From: Bradyrhizobium sp. CSA207
GTDB lineage: Bacteria; Pseudomonadota; Alphaproteobacteria; Rhizobiales; Xanthobacteraceae
NCBI RefSeq assembly: GCF_029051685.1
Contig: NZ_JAACFT010000038.1
Span: 1 to 64,000 of the forward strand
Length of the DNA stretch: 64,000 nt
Direction of reading: 5' to 3'
Made by a program: the position numbers and the translations under genes. A model generated the notes under the pieces. That model saw nothing but the letters and a program-made list of their open reading frames with translations, did not search any database and was not told the DNA's origin. The stretch's first letter is position 1. Every line of letters begins with the position of its first letter. Positions 28,282 to 37,545 of this stretch are shown in pieces.

Positions 28282-28658
28282 TGACCACTAGATTTGAACG
28301 GCTGCCTGCCGCGATCGCCTTGGCGCTCGCTGTCCTCGTCGTTGCCGCCTGCGCAATCCGGCTCCGTGACAACGAAACCGAATCAGCTCAGTCGCGTGCC
28401 GCGCTAAGCCACGCGGAAAATCCCGTGGCGGCCAAGCTCGAGCGGTGCCGCGACATCACCTACGAGCAGCGGGACGCGCTTCTTGAATGCCAGAAGATCT
28501 GGGCCGAGCAGCGCCGGCAATTCCTCAATCAAAAGGATAGGTTTTCGCAACGTTCGGACGGCGAGCCGGCAAGCGCTGGGCCATCATCACCCGTGCCGCC
28601 GAAGGACAACAGCCGCTTGCCTTCCGGCTACCCCACCGTTCCTGCCCAAAGTGAGTGA
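28281..28658 (+). CDS. trbK: TrbK-like lipoprotein (entry exclusion)
   Basis: This 125-residue protein has an N-terminal hydrophobic segment with a lipobox-like VVAAC, then a soluble part with RCRDITYEQRDALLECQKIWAEQRRQF containing two Cys. It occupies the trbK position between trbJ and trbL. TrbK proteins block redundant entry of the same element. Sequence conservation in this family is low, so position is the main evidence. Confidence 0.7.
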   Translation: MTTRFERLPAAIALALAVLVVAACAIRLRDNETESAQSRAALSHAENPVAAKLERCRDITYEQRDALLECQKIWAEQRRQFLNQKDRFSQRSDGEPASAGPSSPVPPKDNSRLPSGYPTVPAQSE

Positions 28659-28661
28659 CCG

Positions 28662-29888
28662 ATGGCCAGCACCGGTGTCATCGACCAGTTCCTCGAGACT
28701 TTTACGCGATATATCGATTCCGGGTTTGGTCTCTTGGGCGGCGAAGTCGGATATCTCGCGACCACGCTTGCGGCGATCGACCTGACGCTTGCGGGCCTGT
28801 TCTGGTCGTTGGGGACCGAAGAGGACATTATTGCCCGTCTGGTCAAGAAAACCTTGTTTGTCGGCGTCTTTGCATACTTGATCGGCAATTGGAACAGCCT
28901 CGCGCGCATCGTCTTCGAAAGCTTTGCCTCTTTAGGCCTTAAGGCCTCAGGCACGAGTCTTTCATCAGCAGAGTTTTTAAGGCCAGGTCGCATTGCGCAA
29001 GTTGGGCTGGATGCCGGGCGGCCGATCCTGGACTCGATCTCCTCCCTGATGGGTTACGTCAGCTTCTTCGAAAACTTTGTCCAGATCGCGGTTCTGCTGT
29101 TCGCCTGGATTATCGTGCTGCTCGCCTTCTTCATTCTGGCAATCCAGCTCTTCGTCACTCTGATCGAGTTCAAGCTAACCACACTTGCAGGGTTTGTGCT
29201 GATCCCCTTCGGCCTGTTCGGAAAGACAGCCTTTGCGGCGGAGCGGGTCCTGGGAAACGTCATCTCTTCAGGCGTGAAGGTCTTGGTTCTGGCCGTGATC
29301 GTCGGCATTGGCTCGACCTTGTTCTCGCAGTTCACGGCCGGCTTTGGCGGCAACCAGCCCACAATCGAGAATGCGATGGCTTTGGTGTTGGGCGCTCTCA
29401 CCTTGTTGGGCCTCGGCATCTTCGGGCCGGGTATCGCCAACGGCATCGTCTCCGGCGGGCCCCAGCTCGGTGCGGGCTCAGCCATTGGTGCTGGCCTTGC
29501 GGCCGGTGGTGTGGTGGCGGCCGGAGCCGGACTTGCCTCAGCCGGCGCTGCGTTGGCCGGCACTGCGGCGGTTGGTGCCGCCAACGGGGCGAGAGCTTTT
29601 GCGAGCGGCGCCTTTGGCGGAGCTGGACTGTCGGGTGCGACGGAGGCGGGTGCCTCGACTGCGGCAAGCCCATTGCGCTCCCTCGCCGCTCGTTTTGCCG
29701 GAGCTGGTGGTACGAGCGGTGGTCCTGGCAATAGCTCTTCTTCATCTGAAAGTCCACCTTCATGGGTTCGCCGCATGAAGCGCGCCCAGACGATCAGTCA
29801 TGGAGCATCAGCTGCGACGCAGGCAGTTCGCTCAGGCGAGCACGGTGGCAGTGGTGGGTCGGTCGATCTCTCGCAAGAGGACCGCTGA
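28662..29888 (+). CDS. trbL: TrbL (VirB6-like membrane channel protein)
   Basis: A 408-residue polytopic membrane protein starting with GVIDQFLETFTRYIDSGFGLL, with about six hydrophobic segments and SGVKVLVLAVIVGIGS. The C-terminal 150 residues are a long Ala/Gly repeat region (GAGLASAGAALAGTAAVG) followed by a Ser-rich tail, usual for TrbL. It forms part of the inner-membrane channel. Confidence 0.88.
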   Translation: MASTGVIDQFLETFTRYIDSGFGLLGGEVGYLATTLAAIDLTLAGLFWSLGTEEDIIARLVKKTLFVGVFAYLIGNWNSLARIVFESFASLGLKASGTSLSSAEFLRPGRIAQVGLDAGRPILDSISSLMGYVSFFENFVQIAVLLFAWIIVLLAFFILAIQLFVTLIEFKLTTLAGFVLIPFGLFGKTAFAAERVLGNVISSGVKVLVLAVIVGIGSTLFSQFTAGFGGNQPTIENAMALVLGALTLLGLGIFGPGIANGIVSGGPQLGAGSAIGAGLAAGGVVAAGAGLASAGAALAGTAAVGAANGARAFASGAFGGAGLSGATEAGASTAASPLRSLAARFAGAGGTSGGPGNSSSSSESPPSWVRRMKRAQTISHGASAATQAVRSGEHGGSGGSVDLSQEDR

Positions 29889-29935
29889 CGCGTCTTTCCG
29901 AAATCCCAATCTCATTCACGTGTTGAGGTTAAAAC

Positions 29936-30616
29936 ATGTTCAAACGATCGGCCGTCCACTATGGCCGCACGCCCGAGCCGGTCACGCCCTATCAGCGCGC
30001 CGCGCAAGTCTGGGATGACCGCATTGGCTCAGCGCGCGTCCAGGCCAGGAACTGGCGCCTCATGGCCTTTGCCTGTGTGTTTCTATCTGCCGGCTTTGCC
30101 GGCGCCCTGGTCTGGCAGTCCGCCCAGGGGACCGTCACGCCATGGGTCGTGGAAGTTGACCAGCTGGGTGAAGCGAAAACGGTTGCGCCCGCGAATGCCA
30201 CCTATCAACCGAGCGATCCGCAAATCGCGTTTCACCTGGCCCGGTTCATCGAGCATGTACGCGGCCTGCCGCTGGACGCCATTGTGCTGCGCCAGGACTG
30301 GCTGCGCGCCTACGATTTTGTCACCGATCGCGGTGCTGCCGCGCTCAATGACTATGCCCGCACCAACAATCCTTTCGACAAGCTCGGGAAGATACAAGTG
30401 GCCATCGAGGTCTCAAGCGTCATCAGGGCCTCGCCCGAGAGTTTTCGCCTAGCCTGGATCGAGCGCCGCTATGACAATGGTCAGCTTGCCACAACTGAGC
30501 GGTGGAGCGCGATTCTCACCATCATCGTGGACGTGCCGCGTGACCTCGACCGCCTGCGGAAGAATCCCCTCGGCATCTATGTCAACGCAATCAATTGGTC
30601 GAAGGAGCTCGGCTAG
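29936..30616 (+). CDS. trbF: TrbF (VirB8-like)
   Basis: A 226-residue bitopic protein. A cytoplasmic tail with RTPEPVTPYQRAAQVWDDRIGSA precedes one membrane helix (about 42-60), then a VirB8-type periplasmic domain (VTPWVVEVDQLGEA, then DWLRAYDFVTDRG and RWSAILTIIVDVP). It nucleates the core complex. It starts 47 bases after trbL. Confidence 0.9.
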   Translation: MFKRSAVHYGRTPEPVTPYQRAAQVWDDRIGSARVQARNWRLMAFACVFLSAGFAGALVWQSAQGTVTPWVVEVDQLGEAKTVAPANATYQPSDPQIAFHLARFIEHVRGLPLDAIVLRQDWLRAYDFVTDRGAAALNDYARTNNPFDKLGKIQVAIEVSSVIRASPESFRLAWIERRYDNGQLATTERWSAILTIIVDVPRDLDRLRKNPLGIYVNAINWSKELG

Positions 30617-30618
30617 CC

Positions 30619-31593
30619 ATGCTGTCAGGTCTTGTACTTGTTATAGAGAGAGTCCGGCCAAGCCTGGGGCTCGCTCTTCTGATCTCTGTGTCCGCCCTCG
30701 GCGGCTGCACCGTCTTCAAGCCTCCGCAGATCAGCTATGACAGCGAGGTCCCGCCGCTACCAGATCTGTCGGCCCTTACCGACGATCGTCCGCGACCGCT
30801 GCATGTTCCGCCCTCCTGGCGGCCCGCGCGAGGCGGAAAAAATGCGGAGGCCAAGGAGCCCATCGCGCGGATCGAAACGGCAAACGATGCCGCACGGGTG
30901 CAGCCCCGCAAGGCCGGCTACTTCAATGCTGTGCAGGTGTTTTCCTTCAGTCCGGGCGCGCTTTACCAGATCTACGCCGCGCCAGGGCAGATCACTGATA
31001 TTGCGCTGGAGCCCGGCGAGCAGCTGATTGGCTCGGGGCCAGTCGCCGCCGGAGATACCGTGCGCTGGGTGGTTGGCGACACCGAGAGCGGCAGCGGCGA
31101 TACGCGCCGTGTGCATATCATGGTGAAGCCGACCCGCCCTGCGATCGAGACCAACCTCGTGATCAACACCGACAGGCGGACCTACCTGATCGAGCTTCGC
31201 TCCCGCGAGAAGCCCTATATGCCATCGGTGGCGTGGTTTTATCCCGAGGAGAGGGCTTCGCGTAGCAAAAATCTACCGCCCACTTCCATGATTCCGGATC
31301 TGACACAGCGCCGCTATCGTTACAGCATCGAAGGCGACAGTCCGCCGTGGCGTCCCGTCAATGTCTATGATGACGGCCGCAAGGTTTATATCGAATTCTC
31401 AGCCGGTATCGGTCAGGGCGAAATGCCGCCACTCTTCCTCATCGGGCCTGATGGCGACACCGAACTCGTGAATTATCGCGCTTTTGGAAACGTGCTTATC
31501 GTCGACCGTCTCTTCTCAGCCGCCGAACTGAGATTAGGCGGGGAACACCAGCAGAAGGTCCGGATTGTGCGAACCGACGGGAGATCCTCGTGA
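30619..31593 (+). CDS. trbG: TrbG (VirB9-like)
   Basis: A 324-residue lipoprotein-like VirB9 protein. The lipobox LGGC follows a signal segment (about 10-34). The core-complex part begins FNAVQVFSFSPGALYQIYAAPGQITDIALEPGEQ and includes VHIMVKPTRPAIETNLVI and a C-terminal PPLFLIGPDGDTELVNYR. It forms the outer layer of the channel. The ATG is 2 bases after the trbF stop. Confidence 0.9.
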   Translation: MLSGLVLVIERVRPSLGLALLISVSALGGCTVFKPPQISYDSEVPPLPDLSALTDDRPRPLHVPPSWRPARGGKNAEAKEPIARIETANDAARVQPRKAGYFNAVQVFSFSPGALYQIYAAPGQITDIALEPGEQLIGSGPVAAGDTVRWVVGDTESGSGDTRRVHIMVKPTRPAIETNLVINTDRRTYLIELRSREKPYMPSVAWFYPEERASRSKNLPPTSMIPDLTQRRYRYSIEGDSPPWRPVNVYDDGRKVYIEFSAGIGQGEMPPLFLIGPDGDTELVNYRAFGNVLIVDRLFSAAELRLGGEHQQKVRIVRTDGRSS

Positions 31594-32795
31594 CCGATAC
31601 CGATCAGGGGAATGGACAAGGTGAGGATGCTGCTCGGCCCGCGACGTCGGAGGAGGTAGGTGAACCCCTGCGGCTCCGCGCCGCGCCGCCGCAGGTTGCG
31701 CGCCTGTCCCGCAAAGTGCTTGCAGGGGGCAGCGCTCTGGCGCTCGTTCTGATCTGCGGTGCCGCCTTATGGGCTCTGCAGGGCAAGAGATCGCAAGCGC
31801 CTGCTCCGGAAGAGCTTTACTCGACCGACCACCACAACGTCGCCGATGAGGTTACGACATTACCCAAAGACTATGCCGCGCTCCCCAAAGACGTGCCACG
31901 GCTTGGACCGCCTTTGCCGGGCGATCTTGGCCGGCCAATCGTTGCGGCCCAAGGCTCGTCCTCATCGAGTGCCCTTGGCATTGATGCCGAACAGCAGCGG
32001 GTCAATCAGGAATCGGAGGCGGCGCGCATCAGCAAGGTCTTTGCCAGCACCAGTGTCCGGCCCCCGGCAGCCGTGACGTCGCCGGGAGAGGCGCCTTCAA
32101 CGGCGTCGAGCTCCTCCGATGAGGCCTTCGCCCAGAACGCGCAGGATCGAAAACTCGCCTTCGTCAATGGACCTGTCGATAAGCGCACAACGAGCTCCGA
32201 CCGTTTGGCAAATCCGGCCTCGCCTTTTGTGGTTCAAGCTGGGACCGTTATTCCAGCTGCCCTCATCACGGGGATCCGCTCCGACCTGCCAGGCCAGGTC
32301 ACGGCGCAAGTGACGGAAGCGGTGTACGATACTCCCACGGGGCGAGCTCGCCTTATCCCGCAAGGAGCAAGGCTCATCGGCACTTACGATAGCCAGATCG
32401 CATTCGGACAGTCGCGCGTGCTCCTGGTCTGGACGCGGCTCATCATGCCGAATGGACGATCGATCGTGCTGGAGCGTCAGCCCGGTGCCGATGCGGCGGG
32501 CTACTCCGGCCTTGAGGACCAGGTCGACAACCATTGGAAGGAACTGTTGGGAGCGGCTGCGCTCTCGACCCTGCTTGCTATGGGCACCGAGGTAAATTCT
32601 GGCGCGGATACCGGTAACACCAACAGCGACCTGGTCGCCGCGCTCCGTCGCGGGGCAGGCGATTCGATCAATCAGACAGGCCAGCAGGTGGTCCGTCGCA
32701 ATCTCAATATCCAGCCGACGTTGACGATCCGTCCGGGATTTCCGGTGCGCGTGATTGTAAACCGCGACTTGGTGCTCGAGCCATATAGAGGATGA
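31590..32795 (+). CDS. trbI: TrbI (VirB10-like)
   Basis: A 401-residue VirB10 protein with one membrane helix (about 44-62), a Pro-rich linker, and the conserved barrel region FVVQAGTVIPAALITGIRSDLPGQ, LIPQGARLIGTYDSQIAFGQSR and RPGFPVRVIVNRDLVLEPY. It spans both membranes and gates the channel. It overlaps trbG by 4 bases. Confidence 0.92.
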   Translation: MTDTDQGNGQGEDAARPATSEEVGEPLRLRAAPPQVARLSRKVLAGGSALALVLICGAALWALQGKRSQAPAPEELYSTDHHNVADEVTTLPKDYAALPKDVPRLGPPLPGDLGRPIVAAQGSSSSSALGIDAEQQRVNQESEAARISKVFASTSVRPPAAVTSPGEAPSTASSSSDEAFAQNAQDRKLAFVNGPVDKRTTSSDRLANPASPFVVQAGTVIPAALITGIRSDLPGQVTAQVTEAVYDTPTGRARLIPQGARLIGTYDSQIAFGQSRVLLVWTRLIMPNGRSIVLERQPGADAAGYSGLEDQVDNHWKELLGAAALSTLLAMGTEVNSGADTGNTNSDLVAALRRGAGDSINQTGQQVVRRNLNIQPTLTIRPGFPVRVIVNRDLVLEPYRG

Positions 32796-32800
32796 GGACC

Positions 32801-33043
32801 ATGCCGAAATTGAAGCTCGGAGCAATCGAAGACGACAAGCCGGTTAAGGTCACGCACGAACTGCCGGCGAGCATCCACCGGGATCTCGTGGCCTACGCCG
32901 ATATCCTCGCGAAAGAGACAGGACAACCGGTCGGGGATCCCGCCAAGCTTATCGCACCCATGTTGGAGCGGTTCATGGCCGCCGACAGGAACTTCCGGAA
33001 GGCTCGGCGGGCGCGTCAGCGTCCAACCGGAGGTGAGGGGTAG
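32801..33043 (+). CDS. DUF2274 protein, end of trb operon
   Basis: This 80-residue protein of DUF2274 begins PKLKLGAIEDDKPVKVTHELP and continues HRDLVAYADILAKETG. It commonly follows trbI in rhizobial ICEs; the N-terminal part looks like a ribbon-helix-helix fold. ATG at 32801 follows ggatgagg. Its 3' end overlaps the convergent lysR gene by 28 bases. Confidence 0.75.
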   Translation: MPKLKLGAIEDDKPVKVTHELPASIHRDLVAYADILAKETGQPVGDPAKLIAPMLERFMAADRNFRKARRARQRPTGGEG

Positions 33044-33969
33044 CGTTGGGAGAGGAACTTCAAGAAGGCGGTCAGGGCAGGATTTTCATTGTCGGCTCGC
33101 CAGTATGCCGAAAATTCGAAGCGGCTCGGACCGGCGTCGTCGCGCAGCTCGCGGTAGACGAGGCCGGAATAGTTGATGCCCATCTCGGATTCTAGCACCA
33201 GGCTGATTCCCGTGTTCATGCTGATGAGGCTCTTGATCATGCCGCGGCTGACGTCATGGCGCTCGATTTTAGGACGATCCTCAGGCGACACGAGTTTGGA
33301 AATCAACAGGTCTTCGAACTCGTTTCCGGCATCGTCATGGCTCAGCAGCACCGTCTCTCCGCGTAGGTCGGTCCAGTAGACAATGTCGCGCGCGGCGAGG
33401 TTATGATCATGAGGTAAGGCGACAAGAACACGCTCGCTCCATAACGATATTGCTTTGTTGTCGAGTAACGGCAGGTTCCCTGTGACGATCAGGACGTCGA
33501 GAACGCCGTTGCGAAGTGCCGCTGCCAGGCGAGTCCGTGATCGTTCGACTGTCACCACCTCGATCTGCGGGACGGCCTGTTTGAACTCGAGCAGTGAGGC
33601 TTGCAGACTGCCTGGCGAAAGCGCAGTGCAGAAGCCGACACTCAGCCGGCCGGTTTCGCTGTTTTGAATGGATCTTGCTGTTGCGATGAGTGCGTCGAAT
33701 TCTTCCAGTATAGTCCGCGCCAGCCGAAGAACGTCGCAGCCGGCCCGCGTTGGGCGAACTCCTCCGCTATAACGCTCAAAAAGAGCTATACCCAGGTGGT
33801 GTTCTATCTCGCCAATTCTCCGGCTGATGCTAGACTGTTGCGAGCTCAGTAACTCCGCGGCTGCACGAAAGCTGCCGCAATCGGCCGCAGTAACGGCCGA
33901 TCTCAGATGTTTCAGTTCAAGCGCTTTGCCGGCCTGGAGAGAAGGTCTTGATCGAAAGAGATTGTGCAT
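33016..33969 (-). CDS. LysR family transcriptional regulator
   Basis: A 317-residue LysR-type protein. The winged helix-turn-helix is LELKHLRSAVTAADCGSFRAAAELL then SSISRRIGEIEHHLGIALFERY (about 17-70), followed by a substrate-binding domain (VGFCTALSPGSLQASLLEF onward). LysR genes often close the trb locus of rhizobial ICEs. The gene is convergent with the trb operon and lies 63 bases after traI on the same strand. Its effector is unknown. Confidence 0.85.
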   Translation of the reverse strand: MHNLFRSRPSLQAGKALELKHLRSAVTAADCGSFRAAAELLSSQQSSISRRIGEIEHHLGIALFERYSGGVRPTRAGCDVLRLARTILEEFDALIATARSIQNSETGRLSVGFCTALSPGSLQASLLEFKQAVPQIEVVTVERSRTRLAAALRNGVLDVLIVTGNLPLLDNKAISLWSERVLVALPHDHNLAARDIVYWTDLRGETVLLSHDDAGNEFEDLLISKLVSPEDRPKIERHDVSRGMIKSLISMNTGISLVLESEMGINYSGLVYRELRDDAGPSRFEFSAYWRADNENPALTAFLKFLSQRYPSPPVGR

Positions 33970-34032
33970 CTTTAAGGCTCACCGGAGATCCCGATAGGGA
34001 GCGATGCCGCAACTGGTCTTGCTTTGAAAATC

Positions 34033-34665
34033 CTACGCGGCCGCTCGGATGACCGGAGCCCAGAGCACCGGACCCGCGATGCGCCCCATCTTGCGGATCC
34101 GCTCCAAGGCACCGGTCGATACCTCGAGGAATCCGGCTATCGCTATGGTGTTTCCGACAGGACGAGCTTTTCCGATCGGGCGGAGGGGCCAGCCCGCGCG
34201 CCGAAGAATGCGCTCCATCCGCGCGTCGGTGACAGTGACGATTTCGGTCAATTCAATAGAAAGGCCGAACTCAATCATGCCCGAAAACAGCTCGTAAGTG
34301 GCGGCAGCGAGTCCGCCACTCGCTTTCGGCGCATCCGGAGGAACATCGAGCGCAAAACGGCTGCTCTCCCATATCTGACAACTTCGGGGCGCCGGCTGCC
34401 CGTCGAGAAGAATTGGAAAGGTGTCTCTCAGCATGGTTGAGCCGGTCGATGGTAGAAGCCGGACGCAACCCTGAATACGTCCGGCAAGAGAGCGGCTCAG
34501 TAGATGCACCGGTCGAAGGACATCAAACTCGTCGATCTCCATGTCGCCGCTGATCTCGACGCTCCACTCCAGCCGCTGTTTGAATACGCGACAGCGCAGT
34601 CGGTGCATCTCGGCGAGATCGTGAACGAACTGGCCGTAGTGCTCCGGCGTGATAAGCTGCATCAT
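34033..34665 (-). CDS. traI: Acyl-homoserine-lactone synthase TraI
   Basis: A 210-residue LuxI-type enzyme that joins an acyl chain to S-adenosylmethionine. Conserved residues are present: RLRCRVFKQRLEW (Arg, Phe and Trp), MEIDEFDVL (paired Asp), RIQGCVRLLPSTGSTML and WESSRFAL (Glu and Arg). Met at 34665 (MQLITPEHYGQF) is preferred; an in-frame TTG at 34692 would add nine residues. A 28-bp tra box lies just upstream and traR precedes it on the same strand, so the pair forms a positive feedback loop. Confidence 0.9.
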   Translation of the reverse strand: MMQLITPEHYGQFVHDLAEMHRLRCRVFKQRLEWSVEISGDMEIDEFDVLRPVHLLSRSLAGRIQGCVRLLPSTGSTMLRDTFPILLDGQPAPRSCQIWESSRFALDVPPDAPKASGGLAAATYELFSGMIEFGLSIELTEIVTVTDARMERILRRAGWPLRPIGKARPVGNTIAIAGFLEVSTGALERIRKMGRIAGPVLWAPVIRAAA

Positions 34666-34714
34666 CCTTGGCTCCCTGCTTTGTTTCGGCAACTAAGCAG
34701 AGAGCCGTAGGCAA

Positions 34715-34742
34715 GCATACCTGTGCAGTTGCACAGGTATGC
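34715..34742. promoter_or_regulatory. tra box (TraR operator) upstream of traI
   Basis: A perfect palindrome with 13-bp arms (gcatacctgtgca) around a 2-base centre lies 49 bases upstream of the preferred traI start, in the traR-traI gap. Length and symmetry fit the 18-20 bp boxes bound by TraR dimers. It is the most perfect dyad I found near the quorum-sensing genes. Confidence 0.85.
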
Positions 34743-34758
34743 ATGGCGGGCGGGCGCT

Positions 34759-35481
34759 TTATTTTCGAGATTTTGATTCGGTTAGCAGCACGATGGCTTG
34801 GCGAAGCGAGCTAACACCGAGCTTCGCACGCGCGTTGTCCAAGTGAAATCCGGCCGTTCGTTCAGCGATGCCGAGAATGATCCCGATCTCCCCGGCTGAT
34901 TTGCCGCGCGCGGACCATTCGAGACATTCATGCTCGCGAGGAGACAGCAACACCCCAGCGACCATTCGATCAATCGTCCAAAAGCGCTTTGCATGTGCAT
35001 GGAAAAAGCTTGCGATGAGCCGCAGACTCTGGGCGTGCTCGAATAACGAGCGCTCAAAACTCGTTCGATGCTCGTCGGTAGCAAAGCTCAACGCGGCGAT
35101 CGCGCCATGGTCATCGTGGATTGGGAATGTAAATCCGCAGCGAATCCCAAATTTGGCGGCTTCTTCGAACAGCGTGCGTTCTGAATCCGATCGGCTTCTC
35201 GGCCCGATTCCAAGTCCCCATCGGAAAGGTTTAGGCTCGCGCATCGCCCGGCGTACCACCGGATCGATGGACTCGTACCCGCGCTGCAGATAAAGAGCGG
35301 TCCAGGAAGATGGATATGTCGAGATTAGGTTCGGGGGACCGCCGGGCCTTCTCGGCAAAGCAAGATATGCGAAGCAAGACAATCTCAACGCAGCGGTGAC
35401 ATCAGCCATGCTCTGTTGAGCTTCATTTGGGTGTGAGCTTTCGGTCAATCGCTCAGCAAACTTCTGAAAAACCCGATCCAT
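34759..35481 (-). CDS. traR: TraR-type LuxR regulator, intact copy
   Basis: A 240-residue autoinducer-binding LuxR protein. The ligand pocket has SCFAYLALP, TYPSSWTALYLQRGYESIDPVV (Trp, Tyr and Asp) and PFRWG. The DNA-binding half is LSPREHECLEWSARGKSAGEIGIILGIAERTAGFHLDNARAKLGV. Met at 35481 (MDRVFQKFAERL) matches the start of the TraR fold; the frame extends 47 residues further without homology. It should bind the TraI signal and activate the tra box at 34715. A frameshifted paralogue lies at 59472. Confidence 0.88.
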   Translation of the reverse strand: MDRVFQKFAERLTESSHPNEAQQSMADVTAALRLSCFAYLALPRRPGGPPNLISTYPSSWTALYLQRGYESIDPVVRRAMREPKPFRWGLGIGPRSRSDSERTLFEEAAKFGIRCGFTFPIHDDHGAIAALSFATDEHRTSFERSLFEHAQSLRLIASFFHAHAKRFWTIDRMVAGVLLSPREHECLEWSARGKSAGEIGIILGIAERTAGFHLDNARAKLGVSSLRQAIVLLTESKSRK

Positions 35482-35784
35482 CTTTGATGAACCCGCAGGC
35501 CTCCTCGTAAGCGCTACTCGCATTTCCGAATCGAGCATCGCTGCGAATGGGGCAAAACAACGAAGAAGTTGATGGCGAGTGCCCTGACTAGGGCCGTGAC
35601 CAGCCGAGATCCGTGTGGTCACTCTGCTATCATCACTGCGAACTTGATCTGTCCCGGGTCGGCTCTTCGAAATCCTGCAAGCGTGCCGCGAAGATCGCCG
35701 GATTACTGCACGGTTTGGGCTTCCGAGCTGCAGGCTTGTACCGTTCTTCCGATTACAAAGAACCGCTCACTAAGGAGATTGCAA

Positions 35785-36578
35785 ATGAAGGTCGGTGTTC
35801 GTAAGAAATCAAGACGCACGAATACCCTGTGGGCCTGACGTTTCGAGCCGTCCGCGAAATACGTGGCCAGCTACAGCGTACTGGCCGAAGCCAACGCCGG
35901 AATTGGCTCGACAAATGACTACTATCGCGAAGCTGGTGCGACGATCGAGCCTCTACTCGCGAGGTGTTCGCGTCCAGCGAGATGATCGTGAAGGTCAAGG
36001 AGCCTCAGCCATCCGAACGGACGCAGCTGCGAGAAAACCAGATCCTCTTCACTTATCTGCATTTGGATTCGGATCCGGAGCAGGCGAACGGCATTGTCAA
36101 GTCTGGTTGCACCGACATTGCCTATGAAACCGTGACTGACGCGCACGGTAAGCTTCGGCTGCTTTCCCGATGAGCGCCGGAGGAAGATTTGCGATCGAAG
36201 CGGCAGGCGCGGCGCTGAAGCGATACGCTCGTGGATGGGCGCTGCTAATCGGCGACGTTCCGGGCGTCCAACCCACACGCATCGTGTAATCGGAGGGGCG
36301 TATCGGCACTCACGCTCGAGGATGGCGGCAGGCTTGGGTGCCGAGGTCACGGTCCTCACCGTTCAATTTCCCCAGCTTGGCGAACTGGATGACCTGTTCG
36401 AAGGGCGAGTTCGTACCGGATTTTCGACGATAGAGTCCGTTGAAGAGGTGGTATTCGCGCTGAATGTCGTCATTGGCACGTCCTGCCTCTCCCGGCGCGA
36501 GCGCGCCGAAATTTGTCAGCCGCGGGCATGTTGAGCTCCATGCGCAAAGGCTCCATCATCGTGGACCTAGCAATCAGG
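35785..36578 (+). pseudogene. ald: Alanine dehydrogenase, broken copy
   Basis: The start ATGAAGGTCGGTGTTC and its ggag site match the intact ald at 60524, and later parts repeat it closely: FASSEMIVKVKEPQPSE, LRENQILFTYLHL, then GCTDIAYETVTD and MLSSMRKGSII in changing frames. A deletion near codon 7 and further indels (about 35850, 36170, 36290) destroy the frame. The last 70 codons, beyond 36578, are missing. Confidence 0.85.
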
Positions 36579-37029
36579 AGATGCACTTTGCCGACCCAGC
36601 GCGAGGTATGAGCACTTCGTGGAAGCTTGGCGCCCGCGGCGCCAGAAGAAAAGGCGCGCGCGGGCGCCTCAATTCGCCAACGCTCGAACAGCCCTGCCGG
36701 CGATGCCTACCGGCTGCCCGCCGCTCGTCGCTACGAGCTCAACCGCGCACGAAATATCAATCGCCCGTTCAGGAAGACAGCTCTCATCCGCCCGGCGATC
36801 TTGTCGACCCAATGTTTGGATAGGGACCGCCGCCAAGCGAGACGTCGGATCGCCATTCGCGGATGGGAAGATGGGTGTCTGTCTCCATGCAAGTCCGTCG
36901 GCGACGGTCCAAAAAGCTGCAAGCAACGCCTCGCATGATGCTTGTGCCCCAGGCAGACGACAAAGAACATGCGCCTCACATTTGCAATTGCGGCAAAATG
37001 GATTGCGCAGCTCCTGCGAGGACTCGTAC
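36579..37029. other. No recognisable gene
   Basis: About 450 bases after the ald pseudogene. Frames on both strands lack motifs; the breakpoint of the ald duplication falls here. Confidence 0.35.
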
Positions 37030-37237
37030 GAGAGGTCCATCGGTAAGCACGTTTCTCGGCGTAGCGGAGAAGGTCGTCAATGCTGATCGAGTTGTATGCG
37101 AGGCCCTCCATCACCGCGCATGCAATAGACACCTCGATTTGGGTGCCGATCCCGCTGCGCGCCCGCTCCAGAAGCGCCAGCACCGTGGCCGAAACTGCGA
37201 CCGCCATCACGTTCTCTGTCGCTACTGCATCCTCCAT
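37030..37237 (-). pseudogene. CoA-transferase family III (CaiB-like) scrap
   Basis: The segment ENVMAVAVSATVLALLERARSG, then IGTQIEVSIACAVMEGLAYNSI, resembles the region of CaiB/BaiF CoA transferases where the protein widens from the nucleotide-binding domain (GxGQxxxVSLxxS). Only about 60 residues are recognisable and both ends are missing. Assignment is tentative. Confidence 0.35.
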
Positions 37238-37545
37238 CTTGGCACAGCGAGGCGAATCTAATGCGAATCTAGGATTGCGGAACTTGTGACTCGGGACGCT
37301 TGCGTGAGGTTGGCTAGTTCGACTGGAGCGGCGACGCGCGACAAGCCGGAGTGATCCCGCTACCGCCCGGGAACGCTCCGCCTCCCTCGATAGCTGCTAA
37401 CTGCCAACACCGGCTTCCAAAATACGATTCCAAGTTTCCTCACCAAAGTAGATAGGTTTCGATCCTTTGTTCATGTTGTACCACTAGTGAGTGAATCGCC
37501 GCGCCGGTGGACGCAGCCCATCACGACCGGACAAGGTGCAGCAAA

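Larger units (their letters stand above)
34650..36578. repeat. Direct duplication, copy 1 (traR-ald block)
   Basis: This block, running from the first codons of traI through traR to the alanine dehydrogenase pseudogene, is repeated in the same order and orientation at about 59355-61322. Here traR is intact and ald is broken; in copy 2 it is the reverse. The extent is set by eye from matching protein segments and the shared stretch around cctgctttgt and ggcaagc. Confidence 0.65.

Noticed and set aside
29054..29776. 240-residue minus-strand open frame
   Set aside because: Antisense to the Ala/Gly-rich tail of trbL, which produces long Pro/Ala open frames by composition.
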